Source of the DNA: Novosphingobium sp. 9 | GTDB lineage: Bacteria; Pseudomonadota; Alphaproteobacteria; Sphingomonadales; Sphingomonadaceae | DNA length: 64,000 nucleotides | Reading direction: 5' to 3' | Assembly: GCF_025340265.1 (NCBI RefSeq) | Contig: NZ_CP022708.1 | Span: 76,001 to 140,000, forward strand | Shown: piece after piece, positions 52,626 to 61,893 of the stretch | Position numbering within the stretch: the first letter of the stretch is position 1 | Layout of the letters: each line of letters starts with the position of its first letter | Translations under genes and position numbers: made by a program | The notes under the pieces: model-generated | Seen by the model: the letters and a program-made list of their open reading frames with translations, nothing else | Database searches by the model: none | What the model was told of the DNA's origin: nothing

Positions 52626-53275
52626 TCGACCTGTGGCAGCACATCGTTGCCGATTTCTCCAACATCGGCTCGCCCTCCGAACTCACCGCCTTCGGGCAGG
52701 TGGTGCTGATCGACGTGATGCTGGCGGCGGACAACGCCATCGTCGTCGGCGCACTGGCGGCCGGACTTCCCGCCGCGATCCGCCGCAAGGTGATCCTCGT
52801 CGGCATCATCGCGGCACTGGTTCTGCGTGTGATCTTCGCACTGGCGGTCACGCAGATCCTGCAGATCGTCGGGCTGGTCTTCGCCGGTGGTCTGCTCCTG
52901 TTGTGGGTGGCCTGGAAGATGTGGCGTGAACTGCACGAGGCAGAGGATGGCAACGAGAGCGATGATGTCGCTCCCGCCAAGGCACCTCGTACGTTCGCTT
53001 CCGCCGCCTGGGCGGTCGCCATCGCTGACCTCAGCATGAGCATCGACAACGTGCTTGCCGTGGCAGGGGCAGCGCGCGAGCATCCGGGCATTCTGGCTGT
53101 CGGCCTGATTCTCTCGGTAGCGCTGATGGGAGCCGCTGCGAACGTGCTAGCCAAGGTCATCGAACGATACCGCTGGCTGACCTATGTGGGCCTTCTGGTT
53201 ATCCTCTATGTTGCCGGCAAGATGATCTGGGAGGGGCTTGTCGACCCCGCTCGCGGAATTCTTTCCCTGTTTTGA
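52622..53275 (+). CDS. TerC-family membrane protein (YjbE-like)
   Basis: Integral membrane protein of 217 residues with about six segments, TerC family. Key acidic motifs are LIDVMLAADNAIVVG and the repeat-related IADLSMSIDNVLAVAG, which coordinate metal in this family. Members export Mn2+ or assist metalation of exported proteins. ATGA overlap with the ATP-grasp gene shows translational coupling; together with CitMHS it suggests metal-citrate handling. Confidence 0.9.
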   Translation: MIDLWQHIVADFSNIGSPSELTAFGQVVLIDVMLAADNAIVVGALAAGLPAAIRRKVILVGIIAALVLRVIFALAVTQILQIVGLVFAGGLLLLWVAWKMWRELHEAEDGNESDDVAPAKAPRTFASAAWAVAIADLSMSIDNVLAVAGAAREHPGILAVGLILSVALMGAAANVLAKVIERYRWLTYVGLLVILYVAGKMIWEGLVDPARGILSLF

Positions 53276-53282
53276 GGGACTT

Positions 53283-53305
53283 CGCCCGGCGCGTGTCGCC
53301 GGGCG
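53283..53305 (+). terminator. Hairpin after terC
   Basis: Perfect 9-bp arms CGCCCGGCG (53283-53291) and CGCCGGGCG (53297-53305), 5-nt loop, 7 nt after the stop codon. No T tract. Immediately downstream is an A+T-rich stretch (53310-53370) with ACCAA-N9-TTGGT and two ATTGCAATAA copies, probably the promoter of the next gene. Confidence 0.6.
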
Positions 53306-53454
53306 ACACACGATTGCAATAAAGAAAACCAAATTTGCTAATTGGTATTGCAATAACCCGACCAATATGACACGTTTGTTGCGTCGCAAGGATCGGCATG
53401 CCCTGGGGAGGGACTGCTGGCGATAGCGTTAACAGGGTCATTGAGGGGGATTTG

Positions 53455-54489
53455 ATGGGGACTTCCCGGCGTACCGCGTTGCAGATGGGGATTGGCGCAG
53501 CCGTTGCGGCAGGCGTCGCTTCGCGTGCCAGCGCGTCGACCACGACGTCGCCCGATTCGCCAGCCCTCATTGTGTCCACCTGGGATTTCGGCGCGGCGGC
53601 CAACGCCGCCGCTTTCGCCAAGCTGCAGAACGGCGGCTCGCTTCTGGATGCGGTCGAGGCCGGTGCGCAGGTCCCCGAAGCAGACGTTTCCAATCACTCG
53701 GTCGGCCTTGGCGGCTATCCTGATCGCGACGGCCACGTCACGCTGGACGCCATCATCATGCACGGAGACGGGCGCGTCGGTGCCGTCGCCGCGCTCGAAG
53801 GCTTCGTCCACGCGATCTCGGTCGCGCGCAGGGTCATGGAAAAGACCCCGCACACGTTCCTTGTCGGCGAAGGTGCCCGCCAGTTCGCGCTGGAGCAGGG
53901 CTTTGCCGAGCAGAACCTGCTGACGCCCGAAGCCGAGAAGGCGTGGCGCGAATGGCTCAAGACCGCGCAATATCAGCCGGTCGCCAATATCGAGAACATG
54001 AAGGCGGATGACCTCAAGGGGCGTCCCGGCCATCGCGGTTCGTCGCTGGATCACGACACCATCGGCCTGCTGGCCTGCGATCCCGGCGGGCAACTGGCGG
54101 GATCGTGCACCACGTCTGGCATGGCGTTCAAGCTGCGCGGGCGCGTGGGCGATTCGCCGCAGGCGGGTTGTGGCCTGTTCGTCGAAGGCGGCGTCGGCGC
54201 TTCGGCATCGACCGGCGTGGGTGAAGAAGTCACCCGTATCGCGGGCACTGCGCGCGTGGTCGCCTCCATGCGGGCCGGGATGAGCCCGCAGGACGCCTGC
54301 CGCGAAGCGGTCATGCACATCGCCAAGCTGCGCGGCGACGCCGTGCGCGATGCGCAGGTCGGTTTCCTGGCTATCGACACGAAGGGCAACGTCGGCGCCT
54401 ATGCGCTGCTGCCCGGCTTCACGTATGCGGTGACGGACCGCAGCGGGAAGACGACCATCTATCCGTCGAAGAGTTTGGCCGCCGGATAA
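53455..54489 (+). CDS. Exported N4-(beta-N-acetylglucosaminyl)-L-asparaginase
   Basis: Ntn-hydrolase of the glycosylasparaginase family, 344 residues. ATG 53455 follows GAGGGGG and gives a Tat-type signal, SRRTALQMGIGAAVAAG. Autocleavage should occur before the Thr in LDHDTIGLLA, making that Thr the nucleophile; GRVGDSPQAGCGLFVEGGVGAS is also conserved. It would cut GlcNAc from asparagine in glycopeptides, or act on isoaspartyl/asparagine substrates, in the periplasm. It lies upstream of a large TonB receptor. Confidence 0.9.
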   Translation: MGTSRRTALQMGIGAAVAAGVASRASASTTTSPDSPALIVSTWDFGAAANAAAFAKLQNGGSLLDAVEAGAQVPEADVSNHSVGLGGYPDRDGHVTLDAIIMHGDGRVGAVAALEGFVHAISVARRVMEKTPHTFLVGEGARQFALEQGFAEQNLLTPEAEKAWREWLKTAQYQPVANIENMKADDLKGRPGHRGSSLDHDTIGLLACDPGGQLAGSCTTSGMAFKLRGRVGDSPQAGCGLFVEGGVGASASTGVGEEVTRIAGTARVVASMRAGMSPQDACREAVMHIAKLRGDAVRDAQVGFLAIDTKGNVGAYALLPGFTYAVTDRSGKTTIYPSKSLAAG

Positions 54490-54682
54490 CCGCAGTGGCC
54501 TGATGAAGACCCGTCGCGGGGGCGATGGGTGGGGAAGACCGAATACCGAATCCATGACCGTCCGCACCGTAGCTGTGCGCGGCGAACGAAACGTCATGTC
54601 GCACAGGCGCGGCAGGGCTGGGAAGTGCACGTCCGGGCGGGAAGGGCCGCAGGGGCGGGTTGAGCAAGCAAGGGGAATTGCG

Positions 54683-57600
54683 ATGAAGTCGGTGACAAGA
54701 GTGCTGCTGAGTACCACCTGCATAACAGGACTGCTGCTGGTGCCCGCGATTGCGCAGGCACAGGATGCTGCCGCCACCACCACGTCCGTTGCGACCGGCA
54801 GCGATGACGGCGTGGACACTTCGGAAGGCATCGTCGTCACCGGCAGCCGCATCAACCGCCCGAACTCCACGGCAGCAGCCCCGATCACCTCGGTGACGTC
54901 GGATGCGATCCACGCGCAGGCGGCGGTGAACATCGAGGAAGTGCTGAACCGCATGCCGCAGATCGCGCCTGACAGCCAGCAGGGCTATCAGGATTCGGAC
55001 GGTCGCCAGCGCATCAAGCTGCGTAACCTCGGCTTCGAGCGCACGCTCGTTCTCGTCGATGGCAAGCGTCTTGGCACCATGAACGGCGAAGACGTGGGCA
55101 TGATCCCCACCGCGCTGATCAAGCAGGTCGACGTGCTGACTGGCGGTGCTTCGGCCGTCTATGGTTCGGACGCCGTGGCCGGTGTCGTCAACTTCATCAT
55201 GGATGACGATTTCCAGGGTGTTCAGCTCAACGCGAACTACAACTTCTACCTGCACAACAACAAGGCCGGCATCGTTAGCAAGACGGCGGCGGCTTATGGT
55301 TTCGACCAGCCTGCCACCGGCATGACCGCAGATGGCGGCCGCGCCGATATCTCGCTGACGGCTGGCACCAAGCTGTTCGACGATCGCCTGCACATTTCGG
55401 GTTACGTCGATTACCGCAAGGCGAGCCTTGTGCGCTATTCGCAGCGCGAGACCTCGGGCTGCCAGCTGGCACAGACCGGTGACGGCCCGCTGAGCTGCAC
55501 CACGTCATCCTACACGCCGCTGGGTTATGTCTCGCCGCTCTCGGGCGCGAATGCGGGCAACACGTACGTCAACAATCCCGATGGCAGCGGCACCTTCCTG
55601 CCCTACTCGGACGAATACGCGGCCAACCCGTATGACGGTTATTCGCTGCAGCGCGCCGATCAGCGCGTCAACGCCGGCGGCTTCCTGAAGTACGAAATCT
55701 CCGACGCCGCAACGATCTATGCCAACGCGATGTGGTTCCACGACAAGTCGACGAACCCCTACCCCGCGCGCATCTACAGCTACACCGCCTTCGGTTCCGA
55801 TCCGTATCAGATCAGCTGCAACAATCCGCTGCTCTCGGCCTCGCAGGCGACCACGCTGTGCGGCAGCGCGGCAGGCACCAACACCACCGTACCGACGGAA
55901 CTGCGCTATCGCCTTGGCAATGTGAGCGACCTTGATGACGTCTACATCAATGACGGTCTGCGCATTTCCGGCGGTGTACGCGGCGATATCGGCCATGGCT
56001 GGAGCTACGATGTGGGCGGCGTCTATGCCCACAACAAGAACCAGTATCAGTGGGCCATGCCGAGCTGGACCCGCCTGAACCAGGCGCTCGACGTCGTGCA
56101 GAATTCGGATGGCAGCTATGCCTGCGCCTCGGGCGTCAGCGGCTGTCTGCCGCTTGATCCGTTCAACGCCAACTCCTCGCTGAACACGCAGGCCGCGTTC
56201 GATTGGGTCGCTGCCGGACAGTACGAGAAGTGGACGACGACCACCTCGCTCTACGATGCGATCGGCACGCTGCAGGGCGACCTCGGAACCTACGGGATCA
56301 AGAGCCCCTGGGCGGATGACGGCATCGCTATCGCGGTCAGCGGCGAATATCGCAAGGACACGCTGCAGGGTCGCTACAACGACGTGTGGGTCGAATATAA
56401 CGGCGGCACCGACAGCAATCTTGCGCAGAGCGTGTGGGAAGGCATGGTCGAGCTGCAGGCACCGGTCATCGAGCACAAGCCGTTCGCAGACCTGCTGCAA
56501 TTCAACGGCGCCTATCGTGTGTCGAAGTACTCCAGCAACCCCTCGGCGTTCTCGACCTGGAAGTTCGAGGCCGTGTGGTCGCCGATCCACGACATCACCC
56601 TGCGCGGCTCGATCAACCGCGCCCAGCGTGCGCCGACCGTGGTCGAACAGAGCCAGGCGAGCAATTCCAGCTATGGCCGCGTGACCACGGCGTTCAGCGA
56701 TTTCTGCGCCCCGACCGTCACCTACACCACCGGCGCGGATGGCCAGCAGGTTCCCGTCTACGGTGCGCCCGTTGCCTCGGAAGCCGTCTGCGCGGCGACC
56801 GGGCTTTCGGCGGACAAATACGGCAGCGCGACGCTGCTGTGCCCGACCGACGTCGGCTGTACGTACAAGAGCGGCGGCTTCACCGTCGATCCCGAAACGG
56901 CCTATACCAAGACCATCGGTGTGGTCCTGCGTCCCAGCTTCCTGCCGGGTCTGACCGTTTCGGCCGACCGCTTCATGATCGATCTCAACGATTCGATCGG
57001 CTACAACGACTACTCGTACTTCGCGAACGGTTGCCTTGCGACCGCCAGCGATTTCTTCTGCTCGATGTTCGTGCGTAATTCGGACGGTACGCTTTACAGC
57101 GATCCGGCCACCAACCCGACCAGCGGCTATATCCGCCAGGGCACCACGAACTACTACAAGAGCAAGTCGCACGGCTGGGATTTCCAGGCCCAGTATGCGC
57201 TGCCGCTGGGCCGCGCAGGCAAGCTGGACTTCGACTTCGCCGGGTCGCTCACCACGCTGGCGGGCGGTCAGGATTCGCCGATCCTCGCGAAGTACAACTG
57301 CGCTGGTTACTACGGTGGCTCGTGCGGTCAGTTGATCCCGAAGTGGTCGCACACCCTGCGCACCACCTACACGACCGACGACAAGTTCTTCTCGGCTTCG
57401 CTCAACTGGCGCTTCATCGGTCCGCTCACCAACGTCACCAACTCGGGCAAGACCAGCCTGGGCTGGAGCGAAGCGACCGAGCGTACCACGTACTACCATA
57501 TCCCGGCGTACAACTACTTCGACCTGGCGCTGGCCTTCCGCGTCACCGAGAAGTACTCGCTGCGCTTCTCGGTCAACAACCTATTCGACAAGGCGCCGCC

Positions 57601-57709
57601 GATCGTGCCGAACTCGTACAACTATGCGCTGTCGCGCAACAACACGCTGTCGGCCCGCTATGACTCGCTGGGCCGTCAGGTTGCCGTGAGCACCACCGTC
57701 AACTTCTGA
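54683..57709 (+). CDS. Large TonB-dependent receptor
   Basis: Outer-membrane receptor of 1008 residues. ATG 54683 follows AGGGGAA, and the signal peptide ends near AIAQAQD. TonB box region EGIVVTGSRINRPN, plug motifs RNLGFERTLVLVDGKRLG and GASAVYGSDAVAGVVNFIM. The size and the VTGSR-type motif match the sphingomonad and Caulobacter receptors for carbohydrates, peptides or other large nutrients. The barrel is rich in Tyr/Asn/Ser with Cys pairs in the loops, and the C-terminus is TVNF. The linked glycosylasparaginase suggests a peptide or glycopeptide-derived substrate. Confidence 0.92.
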   Translation: MKSVTRVLLSTTCITGLLLVPAIAQAQDAAATTTSVATGSDDGVDTSEGIVVTGSRINRPNSTAAAPITSVTSDAIHAQAAVNIEEVLNRMPQIAPDSQQGYQDSDGRQRIKLRNLGFERTLVLVDGKRLGTMNGEDVGMIPTALIKQVDVLTGGASAVYGSDAVAGVVNFIMDDDFQGVQLNANYNFYLHNNKAGIVSKTAAAYGFDQPATGMTADGGRADISLTAGTKLFDDRLHISGYVDYRKASLVRYSQRETSGCQLAQTGDGPLSCTTSSYTPLGYVSPLSGANAGNTYVNNPDGSGTFLPYSDEYAANPYDGYSLQRADQRVNAGGFLKYEISDAATIYANAMWFHDKSTNPYPARIYSYTAFGSDPYQISCNNPLLSASQATTLCGSAAGTNTTVPTELRYRLGNVSDLDDVYINDGLRISGGVRGDIGHGWSYDVGGVYAHNKNQYQWAMPSWTRLNQALDVVQNSDGSYACASGVSGCLPLDPFNANSSLNTQAAFDWVAAGQYEKWTTTTSLYDAIGTLQGDLGTYGIKSPWADDGIAIAVSGEYRKDTLQGRYNDVWVEYNGGTDSNLAQSVWEGMVELQAPVIEHKPFADLLQFNGAYRVSKYSSNPSAFSTWKFEAVWSPIHDITLRGSINRAQRAPTVVEQSQASNSSYGRVTTAFSDFCAPTVTYTTGADGQQVPVYGAPVASEAVCAATGLSADKYGSATLLCPTDVGCTYKSGGFTVDPETAYTKTIGVVLRPSFLPGLTVSADRFMIDLNDSIGYNDYSYFANGCLATASDFFCSMFVRNSDGTLYSDPATNPTSGYIRQGTTNYYKSKSHGWDFQAQYALPLGRAGKLDFDFAGSLTTLAGGQDSPILAKYNCAGYYGGSCGQLIPKWSHTLRTTYTTDDKFFSASLNWRFIGPLTNVTNSGKTSLGWSEATERTTYYHIPAYNYFDLALAFRVTEKYSLRFSVNNLFDKAPPIVPNSYNYALSRNNTLSARYDSLGRQVAVSTTVNF

Positions 57710-57731
57710 CGGTTCGTTACCTGATGATACA

Positions 57732-57764
57732 GGGCCGCTCTTCCTCGGGAAGGGCGGCCCTTTT
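57732..57764 (+). terminator. Terminator after the TonB receptor
   Basis: Arms 57732-57744 and 57748-57760 (13 bp, one G-T pair) with a 3-nt loop and TTTT at 57761-57764. Confidence 0.85.
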
Positions 57765-57769
57765 CGGTG

Positions 57770-58843
57770 TCAGGCCAGAGCCGCGGTCTCGTTCAGCACG
57801 ATGTCGCGAAGGTCGTTGGCAAGGGTGTCGACACATTCCTCGCGCGTGTCCCAGGCGAACATGAAGCGGGCGCTCCCGCCGATGAACGTGTAGAACCGCC
57901 ATCCCCGCGCGCGCAGCGCATCGAGAACCTCTGCCGGTGCTTCCAGAAACACCGAGTTGGCCTGCACTTCGAACTTCAGCGACAGGCCCGGAAGGTCGGC
58001 GACCTGCTGTGCCAGCCTTTCGGCGCAGGCATTGCCATGGGCCGCGTTGCGCAGCCACGCCCCACTTTCGATCAGGCCGATCCACGGCGCCGAGAGAAAG
58101 CGCATCTTCGAGGCGAGCTGGCCTGCCTGTTTGCAGCGGTAATCGAAATCGGCGGCAAGTGCGCGGTCGAAGTAGATAATCGCCTCGCCCACCGCCATAC
58201 CGTTCTTCGTGCCGCCGAAGCACAGCACATCGATGCCTGCCTTCCACGAGATATCGGCAGGCGCGCAGTCCAGCGCGGCGCAGGCATGGGCGAAGCGGGC
58301 ACCGTCCATGTGCAGCTTAAGGCCCAGTTCGTGGCATACGGCGGAGATCGCCTTGATCTCCTCGACGGTATAGACCTGCCCGGTCTCGGTCGGTTGGGTG
58401 ATCGTAACCACGCGCGGCTTGGGGAAATGGATGTCCGAGCGGCTGGTCGCCAGCGTGCGGATCGCCTGTGGCGTCAGTTTGCCGTCATCTGCCGGGGCGA
58501 CGAGCAGCTTGGAGCCGTTCGAGAAGAACTCCGGCGCGCCGCATTCGTCGGTCTCGACGTGGGCTGACGAGGCGCAGATCACGCTGTGGTAGGACTGGCA
58601 AAGCGAGGCCAGCGCCAGCGAGTTGGCCGCCGTTCCATTGAAGACGAAGAACACCTCTCCATCGGCGCCGAACAGCGCGCGAAAGGCGTCGGCAGCGCGG
58701 TGGGTCCACTCGTCATCGCCATAGGCGACCGCAGAACCGCTGTTCGCCTCGTTCATCGCGGCGAGCGCTTCGGGACAGATCCCGGCATAGTTGTCGCTCG
58801 CGAACTGCTGGTCGCGGCAGGGGGAAGAAGTATTCGTCGTCAT
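57770..58843 (-). CDS. ltaE: Low-specificity L-threonine aldolase
   Basis: PLP enzyme that cleaves L-threonine to glycine and acetaldehyde, 357 residues. Sequence marks: FASDNYAGICPEALAAM, YGDDEWTHRAADAF, NGTAANSLALASL, HMDGARFAHACAAL, and the PLP lysine in CFGGTKNGMAVGE. Start ATG 58843 with GAGGG 10 nt upstream. The 5' leader is unusually structured. Confidence 0.92.
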   Translation of the reverse strand: MTTNTSSPCRDQQFASDNYAGICPEALAAMNEANSGSAVAYGDDEWTHRAADAFRALFGADGEVFFVFNGTAANSLALASLCQSYHSVICASSAHVETDECGAPEFFSNGSKLLVAPADDGKLTPQAIRTLATSRSDIHFPKPRVVTITQPTETGQVYTVEEIKAISAVCHELGLKLHMDGARFAHACAALDCAPADISWKAGIDVLCFGGTKNGMAVGEAIIYFDRALAADFDYRCKQAGQLASKMRFLSAPWIGLIESGAWLRNAAHGNACAERLAQQVADLPGLSLKFEVQANSVFLEAPAEVLDALRARGWRFYTFIGGSARFMFAWDTREECVDTLANDLRDIVLNETAALA

Positions 58844-59154
58844 GCGTTCGGACCCTCGTCAGGCCGCCCGGACAGCCGGGCGGTGAGGCGGATCGACGTG
58901 ATATGCGGCGCGAAAATCCCGTTTGTTTGCCGGTTCGGCCACATCCCCCGCCGTGAAAGCGAGGCACCACCTTGCCCGGTAGGCAGGTTGGCGTCGGACG
59001 TCGATCCGACTCTTGATGCTGAGGCCGCCTTTAGGCGGCGGCGCGGGGGCTGGCAAGAGGAATGGATAGTTGGTCCACGCGCTTTGACCCTACGCGCGAA
59101 GATGCCTCAAAAGCCGATCGGCCCGACGGAGGCGGGCTTCTTTGTGCCTCGCGA
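58844..59154. other. Structured leader region of threonine aldolase and intergenic DNA
   Basis: 311 bp without a supportable gene. On the minus strand, directly before the aldolase ribosome-binding site, lies a strong hairpin (CCGCCCGG-CTGT-CCGGGCGG, 58864-58883). Upstream are further short complementary blocks, including GCCGCC/GGCGGC around 59024-59037. The length and structure allow for a regulatory leader, but I could not match it to a known riboswitch class. Confidence 0.4.
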
Positions 59155-60978
59155 TTATTCCGCCGCCTCGCTCAAGCGTTCTGCTTCGGCGGCCTGACGC
59201 GCCCACATCTGGGCATAGAGCCCGCCTTCGCGCAGCAGTTCGCCATGGGTGCCGCTTTCTGCAAGGCGGCCCTGATCGAGCACGAGGATGCGGTCGGCAT
59301 CGGCGATGGTCGAAAGGCGGTGGGCTATGGTCAGCGAGGTGCGGTTTTCCGAGACGCGGTGCAATGTCGTCAGGATATCCTGTTCGGTCCGGGTGTCGAG
59401 CGCGCTGGTCGCCTCGTCCAGCATCAGGATCGGCGGGTTCTTGATCAGCGTGCGGGCGATGGCGACGCGCTGCTTCTCTCCGCCCGACAGCTTGAGCCCG
59501 CGCTCGCCCACTTCGGTGTCGAAGCGACCGGGTAGGCGGTCGATCAGGTCCATCAGCGCCGCCCCGCGCGCGGCCGCCTCGATCTCGGCCTGGCTGGTGT
59601 CGTCGCGGCCATAGCCGATGTTGTAGCCGATGGTGTCGTTGAACAGCACCGAATCCTGCGGAACTATGCCGATGGCGGCGCGGACAGAGGCCTGCGTCAC
59701 CTGCGATATGTCCTGCCCGTCGATCAGGATGCGGCCCGAGAGCGGATCGTAGAAGCGGAACAGCAGCCGGGTGATGGTGGACTTGCCCGCACCCGATGGC
59801 CCGACGATGGCGTAGCTCTGGCCCGCCGGAACCTCGAACGAGAGGCCTTTGAGGATCGTGCGGCCCGGATCGTAGCCGAACACGACGTTCTCGAATGCCA
59901 GCGAGGGTTCGCGAATGATGAGCGCCGGGGCGCCGGGACGATCCGCCACTTCGACATCGGTATCGAGCAGGCGGAACATCTCGGCCATGTCGATCAGGCC
60001 CTGCCGGATGGTGCGATAGACCATGCCCAGCATGTCGAGCGGGCGGAACAGCTGGGTGAGATAGGTCTGCACGAACACCAGTTGCCCGGCGGAATAGCGG
60101 CCCTGATACCAGCCCCACACCGTCCACGCGAGCGCCAGCGCCATCAGCAGGTTGATGACCACGCCTTGCGCGATGTTGAGCAGCCCCAGCGAGTTCTCGC
60201 TCTTCACCGCAGCGGCGGTATATTCGCGCGTGGCCTGGGCATAGCGCGCTTCCTCGCGCGCTTCGGCGCCGAAGTACTTCACCGTCTCGTAATTCAGCAG
60301 CGAATCCACCGCGCGCGCCAGTGCCTGTCCGTCGAGCCGGTTCATCTTTTCGCGCAGCGCCGTGCGCCATTCGGTGATGGTGCGCGTCACCCAGATATAG
60401 GCGGCGATGGAGATGGCCGTGGCGATCACCAGCGGGAGGCCGAAGTCGATGTAGAAGATCACCGCCACGACGATCAGTTGCAGGATCGTGGGCGCGATGT
60501 TGAACAGCATGAAGTAGAGCATGTTGTCGATGCTCTTGGTGCCGCGCTCGATCGTCTTGGTGACTTCGCCGGTGCGCCGGGCAAGGTGGAAGCGCAGCGA
60601 CAGCTGATGAAGCTGTGCAAAGACGCTTTCCGCCAGTGCGCGGGTGGCGTCCTGCCCGACCTTCTCGAACACCATGTTGCGCAAGTTGTCGAAGGCGGTC
60701 TGCACCAGTCGTCCGGCGGAATAGCCCAGCACCGCCAGCATCGCGAGCTGGACCAGCTTCGGCCCGCTCGCGCCCATCAGGTCCACCGCCCACTTCATCG
60801 CATAAGGCAGCGCCAGCTGCGCCGCGGTGGAGAGCACGATGAACACGCAGGCGACGACGATGCGCCAGCGCAGCCCCTTGCCGCGTGCCGGCCACAGATA
60901 GGGCAGGAATCGCGTCAGCGTGCGCCAGCCATCGTGGCGGGCAGGGGTGTTTCGGGCAGCAGGCGTTTCGGGCGGCAT
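59155..60978 (-). CDS. Atm1-type ABC exporter (membrane and ATPase fused)
   Basis: Half-transporter of 607 residues: six membrane segments (about residues 35-310) followed by the nucleotide-binding domain. Walker A GPSGAGKST, signature LSGGEKQR, Walker B ILMLDEATSALD and H-loop IAHRLSTI are intact. The NYETVKYFGAE motif and long membrane part put it in the Atm1/HMT1 group that exports glutathione conjugates or polysulfides for Fe-S and metal homeostasis. Monocistronic by appearance. Confidence 0.93.
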   Translation of the reverse strand: MPPETPAARNTPARHDGWRTLTRFLPYLWPARGKGLRWRIVVACVFIVLSTAAQLALPYAMKWAVDLMGASGPKLVQLAMLAVLGYSAGRLVQTAFDNLRNMVFEKVGQDATRALAESVFAQLHQLSLRFHLARRTGEVTKTIERGTKSIDNMLYFMLFNIAPTILQLIVVAVIFYIDFGLPLVIATAISIAAYIWVTRTITEWRTALREKMNRLDGQALARAVDSLLNYETVKYFGAEAREEARYAQATREYTAAAVKSENSLGLLNIAQGVVINLLMALALAWTVWGWYQGRYSAGQLVFVQTYLTQLFRPLDMLGMVYRTIRQGLIDMAEMFRLLDTDVEVADRPGAPALIIREPSLAFENVVFGYDPGRTILKGLSFEVPAGQSYAIVGPSGAGKSTITRLLFRFYDPLSGRILIDGQDISQVTQASVRAAIGIVPQDSVLFNDTIGYNIGYGRDDTSQAEIEAAARGAALMDLIDRLPGRFDTEVGERGLKLSGGEKQRVAIARTLIKNPPILMLDEATSALDTRTEQDILTTLHRVSENRTSLTIAHRLSTIADADRILVLDQGRLAESGTHGELLREGGLYAQMWARQAAEAERLSEAAE

Positions 60979-61032
60979 GGCGGCTATGTAGGGGACATGG
61001 CGCGAAACGGAAGGTTTTATGGCGGTTTCAGT

Positions 61033-61887
61033 TTAGGGCAGGGTCAGGAAGAACCAATCATGCGCGTGATCGACCTTGCGTATAAACCATGCACCACTGG
61101 CGAGGATCGCGGCGCGGTCCGAGGCGTCCAGCGTGCGGGGGCTGGAACTGCCCGCAGGAAAATCGGCATAGCGCAGGTTCGGAGCGATCCTCCCGGCGAA
61201 GCGGTGCGCGATCAGCGTGGGCACGATGTGTTCGTCGGCGCAGACGGTGCCCCGCAGCCGTCCCGAGGCGAGCAGCGCGGAAAGGTGCTGATCGAGATAG
61301 GCCAATGCGTCGCGCGGCAATGACCAGCGCTGTGTGCCGTAGACCCACGGCCCGAACGGGCGCGAGCGTTCGCGCCCGAGTCTTGCGCGCAAGGCATCGC
61401 CCCAGCGCGAGAGGCGGCGCAGTTCCCAGGTCAGCGCATAGGTGCGGCGCTGGCGGACAGGATCGATGCGCAACCAGCGGTCATCGAGCCGGAAGGTCTG
61501 CATGCGCGCTTCCATATGGCCTTCGCGCACCTCGATGCGGCATTCGCCTGCGCGCATTCCGGCGACAAGCGTCTCGCGCGGGACAACCGGCCAGTCGACA
61601 CCGCTGATCAGGTGCGCCGCATCGCATCCCGATTGGACGGCTTCACGCACCAGCAGCGCCTCGGCGGCCACTTGGCTCCAGTGCCCCCAACGCACGGCCA
61701 CGGGGTGCTCGACAAGCTGCACGCGCCCGGCGGGGCCGGGGAGCGCTTTGCGAAGCTGCGCATAAAGGGCCGAGCGGCGGTCGGCATGGATGATGGCGAT
61801 ATCGTCGTTGTCGGCGAGCAGGCGCTCGATCAGCAGTTCCAGCTGGCGCGGATTCTCGTGCGCAAGAATGAGATAGGCCATCCGCAT
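61033..61887 (-). CDS. GT14 (core-2/I-branching) family glycosyltransferase
   Basis: Beta-1,6-N-acetylglucosaminyl/xylosyl-transferase-like protein, 284 residues. It begins MRMAYLILAHENPRQLELLIERLL and has HLISGVDWPV, a short form of the conserved SGxDxP motif, and ADEHIVPTLI with the catalytic acidic residue. It is located right after a flippase gene, so it probably adds a branch to an exopolysaccharide or O-antigen unit. The 6-nt gap to the flippase gene indicates one operon. Confidence 0.85.
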   Translation of the reverse strand: MRMAYLILAHENPRQLELLIERLLADNDDIAIIHADRRSALYAQLRKALPGPAGRVQLVEHPVAVRWGHWSQVAAEALLVREAVQSGCDAAHLISGVDWPVVPRETLVAGMRAGECRIEVREGHMEARMQTFRLDDRWLRIDPVRQRRTYALTWELRRLSRWGDALRARLGRERSRPFGPWVYGTQRWSLPRDALAYLDQHLSALLASGRLRGTVCADEHIVPTLIAHRFAGRIAPNLRYADFPAGSSSPRTLDASDRAAILASGAWFIRKVDHAHDWFFLTLP

Positions 61888-61893
61888 GGTGGC

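Noticed and set aside
55505..57499. Antisense frame of 664 residues within the TonB receptor
   Set aside because: The receptor reading has signal peptide, plug and barrel motifs; the antisense frame has no domain.
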